Shown here in pieces: positions 27,660 through 36,230 of a DNA stretch of 59,244 nucleotides. Position 1 is the stretch's first letter. The number at the start of each line of letters is the position of its first letter. The notes under the pieces are model-generated. The model had not been told where the DNA came from. It made no database searches and saw nothing but the letters and a program-made list of their open reading frames with translations. Origin of the DNA: Pararcticibacter amylolyticus (GTDB taxonomy: Bacteria > Bacteroidota > Bacteroidia > Sphingobacteriales > Sphingobacteriaceae); NCBI RefSeq assembly GCF_003130405.1, contig NZ_QEAS01000025.1, forward strand, positions 90 to 59,333, read 5' to 3'. The position numbers and the translations under genes were made by a program.

Positions 27660-29312
27660 TTAGTTGTTGTGAGGTACTGATTCCTTCCGCGTTTCTGATA
27701 CCGAAAGAGGATCTTTGTCCTTATCAGGAGTATAGATCAGATCTTTCAGCTGCGGCACATCGTACCGGTGTTTTATATCCTTTAGCTGGACTATGATTCC
27801 CTTCGAGTAAGCATTATGCTTAAAATTGTGGATGATCTCCAAAACATCCGGGTCAATGTATCTCGAATTGCTTCCGTCGATCACCACATCCGACTCGTTA
27901 GGAAGATGATTCAGGGTGAAAGAAATTGCCGCTTTGTTGAGGAAAGACACTTCTTCAGAAAGCTTAATGGTAATCACCTTTTTATCGCCATTCCGCCCGA
28001 TGGTATAGAAGTATGGATTACGGAGGTTATTGCGGAGGATGTAGAACACACCAACCACCATTCCGATTCCTACCCCTTTGAGGAGGTCGGTAAACACGAC
28101 AGCCACAACGGTAACAATGAACGGAATAAACTGGGCCCATCCTTCTTTATACATCTTCTTGAATAAAGCAATCTTTGCCAGTTTATACCCTGTCACCAGC
28201 AGGATTGCTGCCAGACATGAAAGCGGGATGCTATTAATAAGCCCCGGGATCAGTAAGAGGGAAAGCGCCAGCCACATCCCGTGCAGGATAGCACTTATTT
28301 TTGTTTTTCCCCCGGCATTTACATTGGCCGATGAGCGTACGATCACTGCCGTCATGGGTAAACCGCCCAGGAACCCGCTCGCCATATTTCCGATCCCCTG
28401 AGCTACCAGTTCGCGGTTTGTTGGCGATACCCTTTTCAGCGGATCAATCTTATCGACTGCCTCTAAACTGAGCAGCGACTCAAGACTTGCCACAATGGCA
28501 ATGGTCACCGCTACCGTCCAAACCTCCGGATTCACAATCTGGGAGAAGTCAGGAGTAATGAAAAGCCCTGTAAACTCGTCGAATGAATTCACAACAGGGA
28601 TCCCAACCAGGTGCTCATCTTTGATCTGAAGAGAAGTACCCTGAAAGATCTTATTAAAGACAATTCCGAGCACTACCACGATCAGCGGAGCCGGAACACT
28701 GCTTAGCTTCTTAATCTTAGGCCAGTAGATCAGGATAATCAGAGAAAGAACACTGATAATCACAGCGCCGTAGCTGATAGCCGACAGGGCATTCGTCAGT
28801 GCCGAAAAGGTATTGTGATCACCTGTCTGAAAGGCTTCACTTCCTTCAAATTCTGCATCGTACCCAACGGCGTGAGGGATTTGCTTAAGGATCAGGATAA
28901 TACCAATAGCCGCAAGCATACCCTCAATCACGGAAGAAGGAAAATAATTTGCAATAGTACCTGCGCGCAGAAAACCCAGTACTAACTGAAGAGCTCCTGC
29001 AAGGAGTACTGCGAGAATGAAGGTTTCGTAAGCGCCGAGCTTTGTGATGGCTCCCAGCACAATAACCGTAAGGCCGGCCGCCGGCCCGCTCACGCTTAAC
29101 TGGGAACCGCTAAAAGAGGCGGTTATAATTCCTCCAAGTATCCCGGTAAGCAAGCCGGAAAATAAGGGGGCTCCTGAGGCCAGGGCAATACCCAGACACA
29201 ATGGTAAAGCCACCAGGAATACGACAATACTTGCCGGAAAGTCTCTTTTGAGGTTTCTCGGCGAGAAATAGCTCTTAAAACTTGTTGATGCAGACATATG
29301 ATTAGCTGCCAT
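27660..29312 (-). CDS. SulP family inorganic anion transporter
   Basis: A 550-residue SLC26/SulP permease. About 12 membrane segments (residues 27-425), beginning with FPASIVVFLVALPLCLGIAL and the GLLTGILGGIITASF and SVSGPAAGLTVIV motifs of the substrate site. The C-terminus (about 430-540) is a STAS-like domain (VVIDGSNSRYIDPDVLEII). Linked carbonic anhydrase suggests bicarbonate as substrate (BicA-like), although sulfate transport cannot be excluded. Start at 29312 (MAANHMSAST); a second ATG five codons later is possible. Confidence 0.9.
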   Translation of the reverse strand: MAANHMSASTSFKSYFSPRNLKRDFPASIVVFLVALPLCLGIALASGAPLFSGLLTGILGGIITASFSGSQLSVSGPAAGLTVIVLGAITKLGAYETFILAVLLAGALQLVLGFLRAGTIANYFPSSVIEGMLAAIGIILILKQIPHAVGYDAEFEGSEAFQTGDHNTFSALTNALSAISYGAVIISVLSLIILIYWPKIKKLSSVPAPLIVVVLGIVFNKIFQGTSLQIKDEHLVGIPVVNSFDEFTGLFITPDFSQIVNPEVWTVAVTIAIVASLESLLSLEAVDKIDPLKRVSPTNRELVAQGIGNMASGFLGGLPMTAVIVRSSANVNAGGKTKISAILHGMWLALSLLLIPGLINSIPLSCLAAILLVTGYKLAKIALFKKMYKEGWAQFIPFIVTVVAVVFTDLLKGVGIGMVVGVFYILRNNLRNPYFYTIGRNGDKKVITIKLSEEVSFLNKAAISFTLNHLPNESDVVIDGSNSRYIDPDVLEIIHNFKHNAYSKGIIVQLKDIKHRYDVPQLKDLIYTPDKDKDPLSVSETRKESVPHNN

Positions 29313-29321
29313 ATATTTTTT

Positions 29322-29356
29322 GATATGAGATTTTAGAAGATCAGATTAAAGACAGC
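29322..29356. repeat. Heptad-periodic intergenic element
   Basis: 7-nt-periodic sequence (first units GATATGA, GATTTTA) immediately upstream of the SulP gene. See findings. Confidence 0.4.
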
Positions 29357-29417
29357 CGTTCCCCGGAAATCTTTAATACTGTTAAAATAAGTGTGCGTAA
29401 AAGCAGGGGTTTATATG

Positions 29418-29744
29418 CTACGCATTAGGTGGCGGGGTCGGAACAGAGGGATAAAATGCCTGAACATGTTTATCCTGGTCCGTATGTACATGCCCTGTAT
29501 TTAACATCCATAGAGGGCTGGAAATCGATATTCCGGGATAATTGAAAGTAATGAACTCCTTTGCTGAAAACTCCTTTCCATCAGAAGGCTTCGAGTGCTC
29601 AATCTCCAGCTGCATGATCACCGCGTTGACGGTTTTACAATCGAGATGAGCTTTAATAAGGGGCGCAACAGAAATTACCATCTTGCTCATGAAGATGGAC
29701 AGGAAAAGAATGCTGATCAATTTTTTTGCAATAGTCTTCCTCAT
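29418..29744 (-). CDS. Small secreted protein of unknown function
   Basis: A 108-residue protein with an N-terminal signal segment (KLISILFLSIFMSKMVISVA) and a mature part rich in His (H33, H50, H85, H87, H93). It ends in an unusual FYPSVPTPPPNA tail. Proteins with this type of C-terminus recur in Sphingobacteriales next to membrane transport genes, but no function is known to me. It is upstream of the SulP gene on the same strand, about 100 nt away, so it may belong to the same unit. Confidence 0.6.
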   Translation of the reverse strand: MRKTIAKKLISILFLSIFMSKMVISVAPLIKAHLDCKTVNAVIMQLEIEHSKPSDGKEFSAKEFITFNYPGISISSPLWMLNTGHVHTDQDKHVQAFYPSVPTPPPNA

Positions 29745-30066
29745 AAATGTTTATGGCCCGCAGTTTACAAAAATAGTAGTCTCAGGCAAAAGCCGAATTT
29801 AAAACGCTTTTTTTACAAAATTGTTATAAAAAAATTAGAATTCTTACTAGATTCCTAATTTAACATAAGATGAGGGAAATATAAATTTAAAGTAATTCGG
29901 AAAGCCCCCTGAACAAACTCTCCCACTCAGCAATATCATGGCTGCCCATCCCCAAACTGCGTAGGCCATCTTTAGGGCTTCATGTTGTATATTTGGTGAC
30001 CGTGACAGCATGGAAAATCGAGTTTATCCGTTGCTATAAAACGTTAATCAATATTTCCGGAGGACT
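29745..30066. other. AT-rich intergenic boundary of the accessory region
   Basis: About 320 nt with no gene. It is strongly AT-rich around 29800-29890. It separates core-like genes on the left from the AT-rich accessory genes on the right. No tRNA, direct repeat or integrase was seen here. Confidence 0.5.
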
Positions 30067-30699
30067 ATGAAAGAACGACTTCTCCACGTTTTAAGTCAAA
30101 TAGAAAAAATAGGTGGAGACGCAAGGCCGTTAATAGCTGAAGCGCCCGCGCAATTTGACGACGTTTATGAGATTGAACAGAAACTTGGCTATTCAATCCC
30201 ATTTGACTTTAAGAATTCGCTGCTAACCCTTAGTTCTCATTGGGAATTCAGGTGGTTTCTTCCCGACGGTTTTCAACTGCCGTATAAATTGAGAGGAATA
30301 TTCTGCGGGGAGTTACATTGGGGAATGCACCTCATTCTGGATTTTAATAAAAATAAAGATGAGTGGATTAGAAATATATTTCCCGACCCGGATAATGAAT
30401 ATGACAGGGTTTGGCACAACAAATTCGTTTTCCAGGAAGTGGGTAATGGAGACTACATTTCTATTGATCTGTTACCCGATACATACGGTAAAATAATCTA
30501 CTTAAGTCATGACGATGGTGAGGGGCACGGCTATGTTATGGCCCATTCATTCTCTGAATTGTTAAACAATTGGACTCAGTTGGGATGTGTGGGCGGGGAG
30601 GATTGGCAATGGATGCCCTTCTGCAAAGACAAAACCAGTGGAATCAATCCAAACTGTTCAAATGCCTTGCTTTGGCGGCAAACTATAGGGTTGTTGTAA
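30067..30699 (+). CDS. SMI1/KNR4 family protein
   Basis: A 210-residue protein of the SMI1/KNR4 (SUKH) superfamily. The motif order fits: IEQKLGYSIPFDFKNSLLTL (the conserved start of the fold), then the strand HWEFRWFLPDG, the WIRNIFPDPDNEYDRVWHNK region, and IYLSHDDGEGHGYVMAHSF. In bacteria SUKH proteins often act as immunity proteins for polymorphic nuclease or deaminase toxins. No toxin gene is in the window, so it may be an orphan immunity gene or have another role. Confidence 0.8.
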   Translation: MKERLLHVLSQIEKIGGDARPLIAEAPAQFDDVYEIEQKLGYSIPFDFKNSLLTLSSHWEFRWFLPDGFQLPYKLRGIFCGELHWGMHLILDFNKNKDEWIRNIFPDPDNEYDRVWHNKFVFQEVGNGDYISIDLLPDTYGKIIYLSHDDGEGHGYVMAHSFSELLNNWTQLGCVGGEDWQWMPFCKDKTSGINPNCSNALLWRQTIGLL

Positions 30700-30814
30700 A
30701 CGAATGCTTAACAGGATTTATCTCCCAGCGTTAAGCTTTCGACAAAAAAATAAGCGATATTTATCACAATCAAGGTCGGCAGAACTTGATTAGTATGGTA
30801 GTGTTATTTCTTAA

Positions 30815-31564
30815 ATGAGAATACAAATTATAAGCGACTTACATCAGGAGTTGGGGATTTCGGACTTAAGCTTTGAATATGCTGACCTTGTCATTTTAGC
30901 TGGTGATATCAATCTGGGGACAAAAGGCATTGAATGGATTAAAAAATATATTCCTAAGATCCCTGTAATTTATATTCTTGGTAACCATGAATACTATAAA
31001 GGTTCATATCCAAAAACACTCCATAAGATCAAAGAGGCATCAAGGGGGTCAAATGTGTCCGTTCTTGAAAACGACAGAATTGAATTTGACGGGATAAGGT
31101 TTCATGGGGCAACACTATGGACAGACTTTTCCTTGTTCGGAAATCCGGTTGAATATGGAATTATATGTCAGACCAAAATGAACGACTACAAGCAAATCCG
31201 GCTAAACCCTTCTTATTCTAAATTAAGAACGATCGACACCTACAAAATTCATCAACTTTCAAAACTATGGTTACAGGAAAGTCTGGCAGAATCTAAGGAT
31301 TATAAGAACGTCGTAATTACCCATCATGCACCAAGCATAAAATCTGCACCCGAACTCTATAAAAATGACCCTGTTACATCTGCCTATGCTTCCGATCTTG
31401 AAGAACTCATTACAATTTATAAACCGCTATATTGGATACATGGCCATATTCATACACCGGCAAGATATAAGATAGATCAGACTGAAATTATATGTAATCC
31501 ACATGGGTACATTGATGAGGCATATAATGGATTTGATAAGGAGTTGATAATAGAAATATCATGA
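30815..31564 (+). CDS. Calcineurin-like metallophosphoesterase
   Basis: A 249-residue dinuclear-metal phosphoesterase. The five motifs are present: D8-x-H10 (ISDLHQ), G30-D31 (LAGDIN), GNHE at 56-59 (ILGNHEYYKG), THHAPS, and GHIH near the C-terminus (WIHGHIHTPA). No signal peptide. The substrate cannot be told. The gene is AT-rich and lies beside an immunity-like gene in a region of partial genes. Confidence 0.88.
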   Translation: MRIQIISDLHQELGISDLSFEYADLVILAGDINLGTKGIEWIKKYIPKIPVIYILGNHEYYKGSYPKTLHKIKEASRGSNVSVLENDRIEFDGIRFHGATLWTDFSLFGNPVEYGIICQTKMNDYKQIRLNPSYSKLRTIDTYKIHQLSKLWLQESLAESKDYKNVVITHHAPSIKSAPELYKNDPVTSAYASDLEELITIYKPLYWIHGHIHTPARYKIDQTEIICNPHGYIDEAYNGFDKELIIEIS

Positions 31565-31797
31565 ACACAGATGTGAGTGAGCAGCGGAGGCATCTCTGCA
31601 GCCTCAGGATTAATAAAGTATTCTGTTCCTTTGGTTCTTCCCCGGGTATGGATTAGCTCAAGATCTATTAGTCTGCCGATCCAATGACGCAAATCCATTT
31701 CGTCTTTTTGATTCAGAATCTGTGAAAGCCCTATAGCAGTAACATTCAGCGGCCAGGAAGTTCTATCGGACCTTCTGCTGCATACAAAGGCATTAAT
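31560..31797 (-). pseudogene. Remnant of AlbA-type ATP-binding protein C-terminal winged helix
   Basis: The minus-strand frame encodes a winged-helix-like stretch: AFVCSRRSDRTSWPLNVTAI, a helix-turn-helix-like GLSQILNQKDEMDLRHWIGRL, then LELIHTRGRTKGTEYFINPE. It resembles the C-terminus of COG2865-type ATP-binding/helix-turn-helix proteins. Nothing of the ATP-binding part is present. The frame overlaps the end of the metallophosphoesterase and the next minus-strand gene, so it is read as a fragment. Identification is moderate only. Confidence 0.4.
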
Positions 31798-31840
31798 TAT
31801 GTCACTGAGTTCATTGATACAAAGGAAAAACTGGAGCCGG

Positions 31841-32233
31841 CTAAAAATCCTGCCACATATTATTAGGTTTGTAAGGCATCCTATTCGGCTCAATATCCTC
31901 CCAACTCCTATACGGAAACTTTCGGCTAGAAAATATATAAAATGACCATCTCCAGAAACACAGCGGATTTATCTTGTAAAGACGATACAATACTCTATTC
32001 CCGGGAGATGGTTTATTTTCCCGTATAAAACGCCCCATCACCCAATCGGCTTGTATCAAGCCATCCTTGAAACCAAAATCTTGTATTATGGTAAAAGAGC
32101 CATCTGCATTCGAATATCTGAAATGCCTATTACCATCGATCTCACGAAGAATGATCTTATTTATAATTGGAAGGTTCGTGAAAATAAACAGGCTAAAAAT
32201 CGCAATAGTGATGACTCGCAGTTTCATATTCAT
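31841..32233 (-). CDS. Hypothetical exported or membrane-anchored protein
   Basis: A 130-residue protein with an N-terminal hydrophobic segment (residues 4-25), then a soluble part with FTIIQDFGFKDGLIQADWVM and aromatic motifs CFWRWSFYIFSSRKFPYRSW near the end. Similar short proteins occur in Bacteroidota, but no function is known to me. It lies between two accessory genes on the same strand. Confidence 0.55.
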   Translation of the reverse strand: MNMKLRVITIAIFSLFIFTNLPIINKIILREIDGNRHFRYSNADGSFTIIQDFGFKDGLIQADWVMGRFIRENKPSPGNRVLYRLYKINPLCFWRWSFYIFSSRKFPYRSWEDIEPNRMPYKPNNMWQDF

Positions 32234-32267
32234 TAGTTTTTACAATTGGTGCTGGCTGGAGATAAAG

Positions 32268-32840
32268 TCAAAACCATGTTTTCCACCAGGGCTTCTTCTT
32301 TGTGTCTCTGTTATATCGGTAGTAACTGCCCCCGGTTAATTCCTTCGTTTCTATATCAAAAGAAAACGGCACCCATTCATCAGAATCGGGCATAGGATCA
32401 TAGGAAATACCGGTTACTACCACTCCTTCTATTTTAAGTTCTTTTATTCCATCCCATGATATTTGTTCAGAATGCCAGAACGCTCCTGTGGGTTCTATGA
32501 TAGTTAAGCAAGTGGATGATTGCAAAACGAACCTCCCCTTTGTTGCTTCTAGTAAGCATTCATAATCGGTACCAAATACTGCCAATGGAGTAATAGTGCT
32601 TTCTGGATTCATCAAATAACATAAACCCCTGGCTATTACAATCAGATTGGGGCTATCCTCTAGCTCCAGTATCTCAGTTAACGCAGTCCATCCCGGTTCA
32701 AAGTTTGCAACCCAGGTCGTTTCGTCATGAGTGTAAAATTTTACTGGCACTCCTTCCGAATAGTAAGGGCGGTTGTCTTCCGTTACCGGAATGTACATCG
32801 GACCATAAGTTGGCAATGACTTTAGTATTTCAAAACGCAT
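32268..32840 (-). CDS. Conserved hypothetical protein, possibly immunity-like
   Basis: A 190-residue soluble protein, beta-rich, with motifs EPGWTALTEILE, LIVIARGLCYLMNPE, GAFWHSEQISWDGIKEL and SYDPMPDSDEWVPFSFDIET. The pattern resembles small single-domain proteins seen in toxin-immunity neighbourhoods, but I cannot name a family. An in-frame ATG 37 codons upstream (32951) is an alternative start; the ATG at 32840 is preceded by typical AT-rich upstream sequence. Confidence 0.6.
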   Translation of the reverse strand: MRFEILKSLPTYGPMYIPVTEDNRPYYSEGVPVKFYTHDETTWVANFEPGWTALTEILELEDSPNLIVIARGLCYLMNPESTITPLAVFGTDYECLLEATKGRFVLQSSTCLTIIEPTGAFWHSEQISWDGIKELKIEGVVVTGISYDPMPDSDEWVPFSFDIETKELTGGSYYRYNRDTKKKPWWKTWF

Positions 32841-32985
32841 GATGGTTAATTTATCTGATAGCTTTGCATTTCTTTCTAAATCGTCGCTGCCAGGTTTCCC
32901 GTTATTTTCTGACAGGTAGTTCTTTGAATACTCTGCTTTTTGTCCTATCATTATCGCCGGGGATGTGGGATTTAAAGAATTAATC

Positions 32986-33582
32986 CTAACCGCTTATCCA
33001 GTCGAGGTAATTATCCTTTGTAATACACTGGAAGCCTGCATCAGGGTAGCTGCCCGAAAATGCGGGAGGAACCCTGGCCTTCTTACTGGCATTGAACTTA
33101 AACTCATAGGCATGCAGTTCCCCGGCTTTCAATTCAATCAGATCTATTTCCTGCTGATTATAATTCCGCCAAAAGTAATACTGCACATGCTCCTGTAAAT
33201 AACTGTTCCGTTTAATGCGCTCGCTGATCAGATAATTTTCCCATAAGCTCCTCACATCCTGCCGTATGCTCACTTGCCTTAGATCCGTTATAATAGCATT
33301 TCTGATCCCATTGTCCACAAAATACCACTTTGAACTTTTTGATATTTCCTTTCTTGGATTAGTGCTATATGCAGGCAGGCGGTAAATGAGAAATACCTTA
33401 CTCAGCAAATCCAGATAGTTCTCAACAGTATTTTTACTGATGCCTAATTGATTACCTAATTCGTTATACGAAACCTCATTCCCCGCCTGGAAAGCAATCA
33501 GCCTAAGCAATTTTACAATTTTATCCGACTGACGGATTCCTTCAAAAGCCAGTATATCTTTGAGTAGATAAGATTGGACCAG
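32986..33582 (-). pseudogene. 5'-truncated DUF4143 ATP-binding protein
   Basis: The frame encodes only the C-terminal part of an AAA ATPase of the DUF4143 type: YLLKDILAFEGIRQSDKIVK, the winged helix (NELGNQLGISKNTVENYL), LIYRLPAYSTNPRKEI, and the nuclease-like fold segment NQQEIDLIELKAGELHAYEF. The N-terminal P-loop domain is missing. The frame is open until a TGA at 33583-33585, which lies inside an operator-like repeat, so the gene was cut exactly at that junction. No start codon fits; translation from the internal TTG at 33510 would give a 174-residue fragment. Confidence 0.8.
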
Positions 33583-33647
33583 TCAACGTACTGACAAAAG
33601 TAGTATTAATTTTGTCAACATACTGACAGAATTAATACTACTTTTGT
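33582..33647. promoter_or_regulatory. Symmetric divergent promoters with repeated operator
   Basis: A perfect 18-bp inverted repeat (33594-33611 and 33630-33647). Each arm carries TACTTTTG pointing outward, so each strand has a -7 element. The repeat GTCAACRTACTGACA occurs twice in direct orientation, at 33582-33596 and 33614-33628, once between the promoters and once over the minus-strand start site. This is the layout of an autoregulated divergent control region, but the genes it served are lost or truncated. Confidence 0.6.
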
Positions 33648-33939
33648 AAGTATCCATTCTCATAGATGATACGTTAAGCACCGCATATAGGCCAATGATA
33701 TTTTATCAAACATCCCCTATAGTGACAAAATTTGCGCTGAGAACAAGAGACTCGTTTATTTACCTGTTTATCCAGCCATGAGCCGGAGAGACCGCCATAA
33801 ACTTACACAGCTATTAGTGGATTTCCCATTGGCAAAATGATTGTTTTGATTCGATTCGCTTTCTGAACAGGTTCTGTACTCGTGATTAGAAATATCATCA
33901 GAAGAGAGTTCTCTTAAAGAATCAGGTTCGTCGTACATT
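33648..33939. other. Degraded intergenic region
   Basis: About 290 nt without an open frame worth calling. It lies where the plus-strand promoter of the palindrome would read, and presumably once carried a gene. No repeat is visible. Confidence 0.4.
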
Positions 33940-34107
33940 TTACCGCTTCACAGTAATTACTATACTGGAATTTGATCCTTCGTTCACACAAAACTTCACT
34001 TGCACATTATTTCCTTTAAGTTGATACGATTCTTTGACAGCAGCCTTTTTTGCGATTTCTAAAGCCTTTGAAGCATACCCGCTATGCTGATTTCCGGTCT
34101 TGCTCAT
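33940..34107 (-). CDS. Small hypothetical protein (55 residues)
   Basis: ATG-initiated minus-strand frame of 55 codons. The sequence looks like a genuine small folded protein: helix SGYASKALEIAKKAAVKESY followed by two beta strands (NVQVKFCVNE and SSIVITVKR). No family is recognised. It ends at a TAA and is divergent from the metallo-hydrolase fragment. Confidence 0.5.
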   Translation of the reverse strand: MSKTGNQHSGYASKALEIAKKAAVKESYQLKGNNVQVKFCVNEGSNSSIVITVKR

Positions 34108-34142
34108 CGTCTGGATGTTTATTGTTTAAGTTGTTGAATGCT

Positions 34143-35017
34143 AAGTTAGAATATTACATATTAATATTAGCATATCTATTAAACGTTTTATCAATAGAGG
34201 GATCAACGTCAACGGACTTTATAAAGTAATGGGAGAAGAAAACATCATTTATGATGACGGACAGCTCAAACTGGAGGTGATCGCCCCTATTGCAGAAAAA
34301 GTGCAGATCAACGGCATGGAACAATACGCCCTGCGATGGTTTGCTGACGGGGATGTAGGAAAGACCAAGAACGGCCATTCGGTGGTCATCATGGCGCACA
34401 TAGGAAAACTGAAAATTCTGCTTGGTGGAGATCTCAACTCCCATTCAGCCGATTTCATCATGTCGCAATACGGCGGAGAAGACCTCGGGCAGCTAAAGAT
34501 CCAACTGACAAAAGCAAAAACAGACAATGAGAAAAACGTCCTCCAACAAAAGATCGATCAGCTAATCGGAACTTGCCGGAAAACAATGGGATGCGACGTG
34601 GCCAAATCTTGCCACCATGGCAGTCACGACATCACCAACGAGCTTTTGAAGGCATTTAACCCGATTGCCACTGTAATTTCCAGCGGCGACGAAGAGTCAT
34701 TCTGCCATCCAAGGCCCGAGACGTTGGGCGCAATCGGCAAATACAGCCGGGGCGACCGGCCACTGATCTTCAGCACCGAACTTTCCCGCTCTTCACCAGA
34801 GTACTTTACCCTGAAGATGCTTAAGATCAAAACGCCGGCAGAGAAACAACGGCTGGTTTCTACTTATGGAATGATCGCTTTGAGATCTGATGGCCTAAAT
34901 ACCATCATTGTGCAAAAGCTGGAAAAAGAAACTTCCCGTTTTGGAAAGCTGGTTAAATGGCAGATCGATAAGCTCATCTGGAACGACAAACGCGGAGAGA
35001 TTATTTCCAAATCTTAA
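34143..35017 (+). pseudogene. C-terminal fragment of ComEC-like MBL-fold hydrolase
   Basis: The frame is open from a stop just before 34143 and has an ATG at 34229. It encodes the C-terminal half of a metallo-beta-lactamase fold as in ComEC/Rec2-type or stand-alone hydrolases: HSVVIMAHIGKLKILLGGDL, CDVAKSCHHGSHDITNELL and ISSGDEESFCHPRPETLG. The N-terminal HxHxDH metal-binding motif that these proteins need is absent, so it is 5'-truncated and probably inactive. In-frame coding continues upstream of the ATG (e.g. FINRGINVNGLYKV), which supports truncation over a different start. Confidence 0.7.
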
Positions 35018-35272
35018 TCGCAGGAGGGAAACCATGAATACGGGACAGAATCCGGAATAATTTGCCGTGAATGGCCATTCCGGTCATTTACCGGCCATTT
35101 ATTTTTTTGCCTGTCGTTCAATACCAATTTCGTTAGCAGTTCCACCTGGTAAATATCCTTAAATAAATACAGACATCAATGCGACATTTGAGAATAACGC
35201 CCCCTTTGCGCGACAGTTTTCCAATTGGGTGCCTAATTTACTGGTCGTAAAGAAATTAGGTGAACGCCATGA

Positions 35273-36060
35273 GTAAAGCTGGATTATAATGAACGGATCC
35301 GCCGTCCATGGATTATAGATCTGAATCCATATGCCAATGCTGCTGATCCATTAAATATTACACACGGTAATCCGTATCTGAAGCCTGAGCTTACCAGAAA
35401 GCTGGAACTTTCGCATACGTATACAGGCAATAAGAATACGCTATTTACGAGCAGTCTGTATTATAGCTCCAATAAAAGAGCAGTAGAACAGATCTCCAGA
35501 GCAGATGAAAAGGGAATCTCGTATACCATGCCTGATAATATTGGTGAAAGTACCAGAATGGGGCTGAACTTAAACTCTGTTTTTAATCCCGTTCAAAACT
35601 GGACTGTCAACGCAGGCGCTGAGGTATTCCATTTAAAGTTCCGAAGTAATTCCCTGGGTCTTGAGAATGATGGAACATTTTTCAATTCGGGTATCAGCAA
35701 TACCATCAATCTGATGAAACAGCTTCACTTTTGTGCTTCTGCGGATTATGGAAATGGTTTTATCACGCTGCAAGGAAAAATTCTGCTAATTACTCCTATC
35801 GTTTTGCTGTGAAGAAAGACCTAATGAATAATAAGGCAAGCCTTACCCTATCAGCAATCAATCCATTCCAGAACAATTTTAAGGAAACGGCTTACGCCTT
35901 TGCCCCAACTTTCCAAAGTACCCAAATCAACAGGTTTTATAATAGGGCAGCAACATTAACGTTTAGCTGGCAGTTTGGTGGACTACGCGCTTCAAAGGAG
36001 AGAGAAAGTCATTTTTCCGATCAGTCGCACGATAAATCTCCGAGAATGAGAAGAAAATAA
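35273..36060 (+). pseudogene. Frameshifted C-terminal fragment of TonB-type outer-membrane receptor
   Basis: The translation begins around 35285 (YNERIRRPWIIDLNPYANAA, then GNPYLKPELTRKLELSH), typical of the last strands of an outer-membrane beta-barrel of the TonB-receptor type common in Bacteroidota. At 35776-35780 (five A residues) the frame shifts; a sixth A would restore GK-NSANYSYRFAVKKDL. The second part runs to 36060 (ATLTFSWQFGGLR near the end). The signal peptide, plug and most of the barrel are absent, so it is a broken gene with both a 5' deletion and a frameshift. Confidence 0.8.
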
Positions 36061-36213
36061 TGCTATTAAATCTGCCTGCAGGGGAATGATCTGGCCCTGC
36101 AAAAGCAGATGATTAACATTCGGTTACGGGAAAGCCAAAAGATCTTTTAACCGGTTCTCCCGATCAGTAAGTCAAACAAAGTGCACTATTAAAATTCAGA
36201 TTTCAATAAAATA

Positions 36214-36230
36214 TGCACTAAAATAGTGCA
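36214..36230. promoter_or_regulatory. Palindromic operator-like site
   Basis: Perfect 17-bp palindrome TGCACTA-AAA-TAGTGCA, with a further half-site TGCACTATT 32 nt upstream. It resembles a dimeric repressor operator. The regulator and the regulated gene are not recognisable. Confidence 0.4.
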
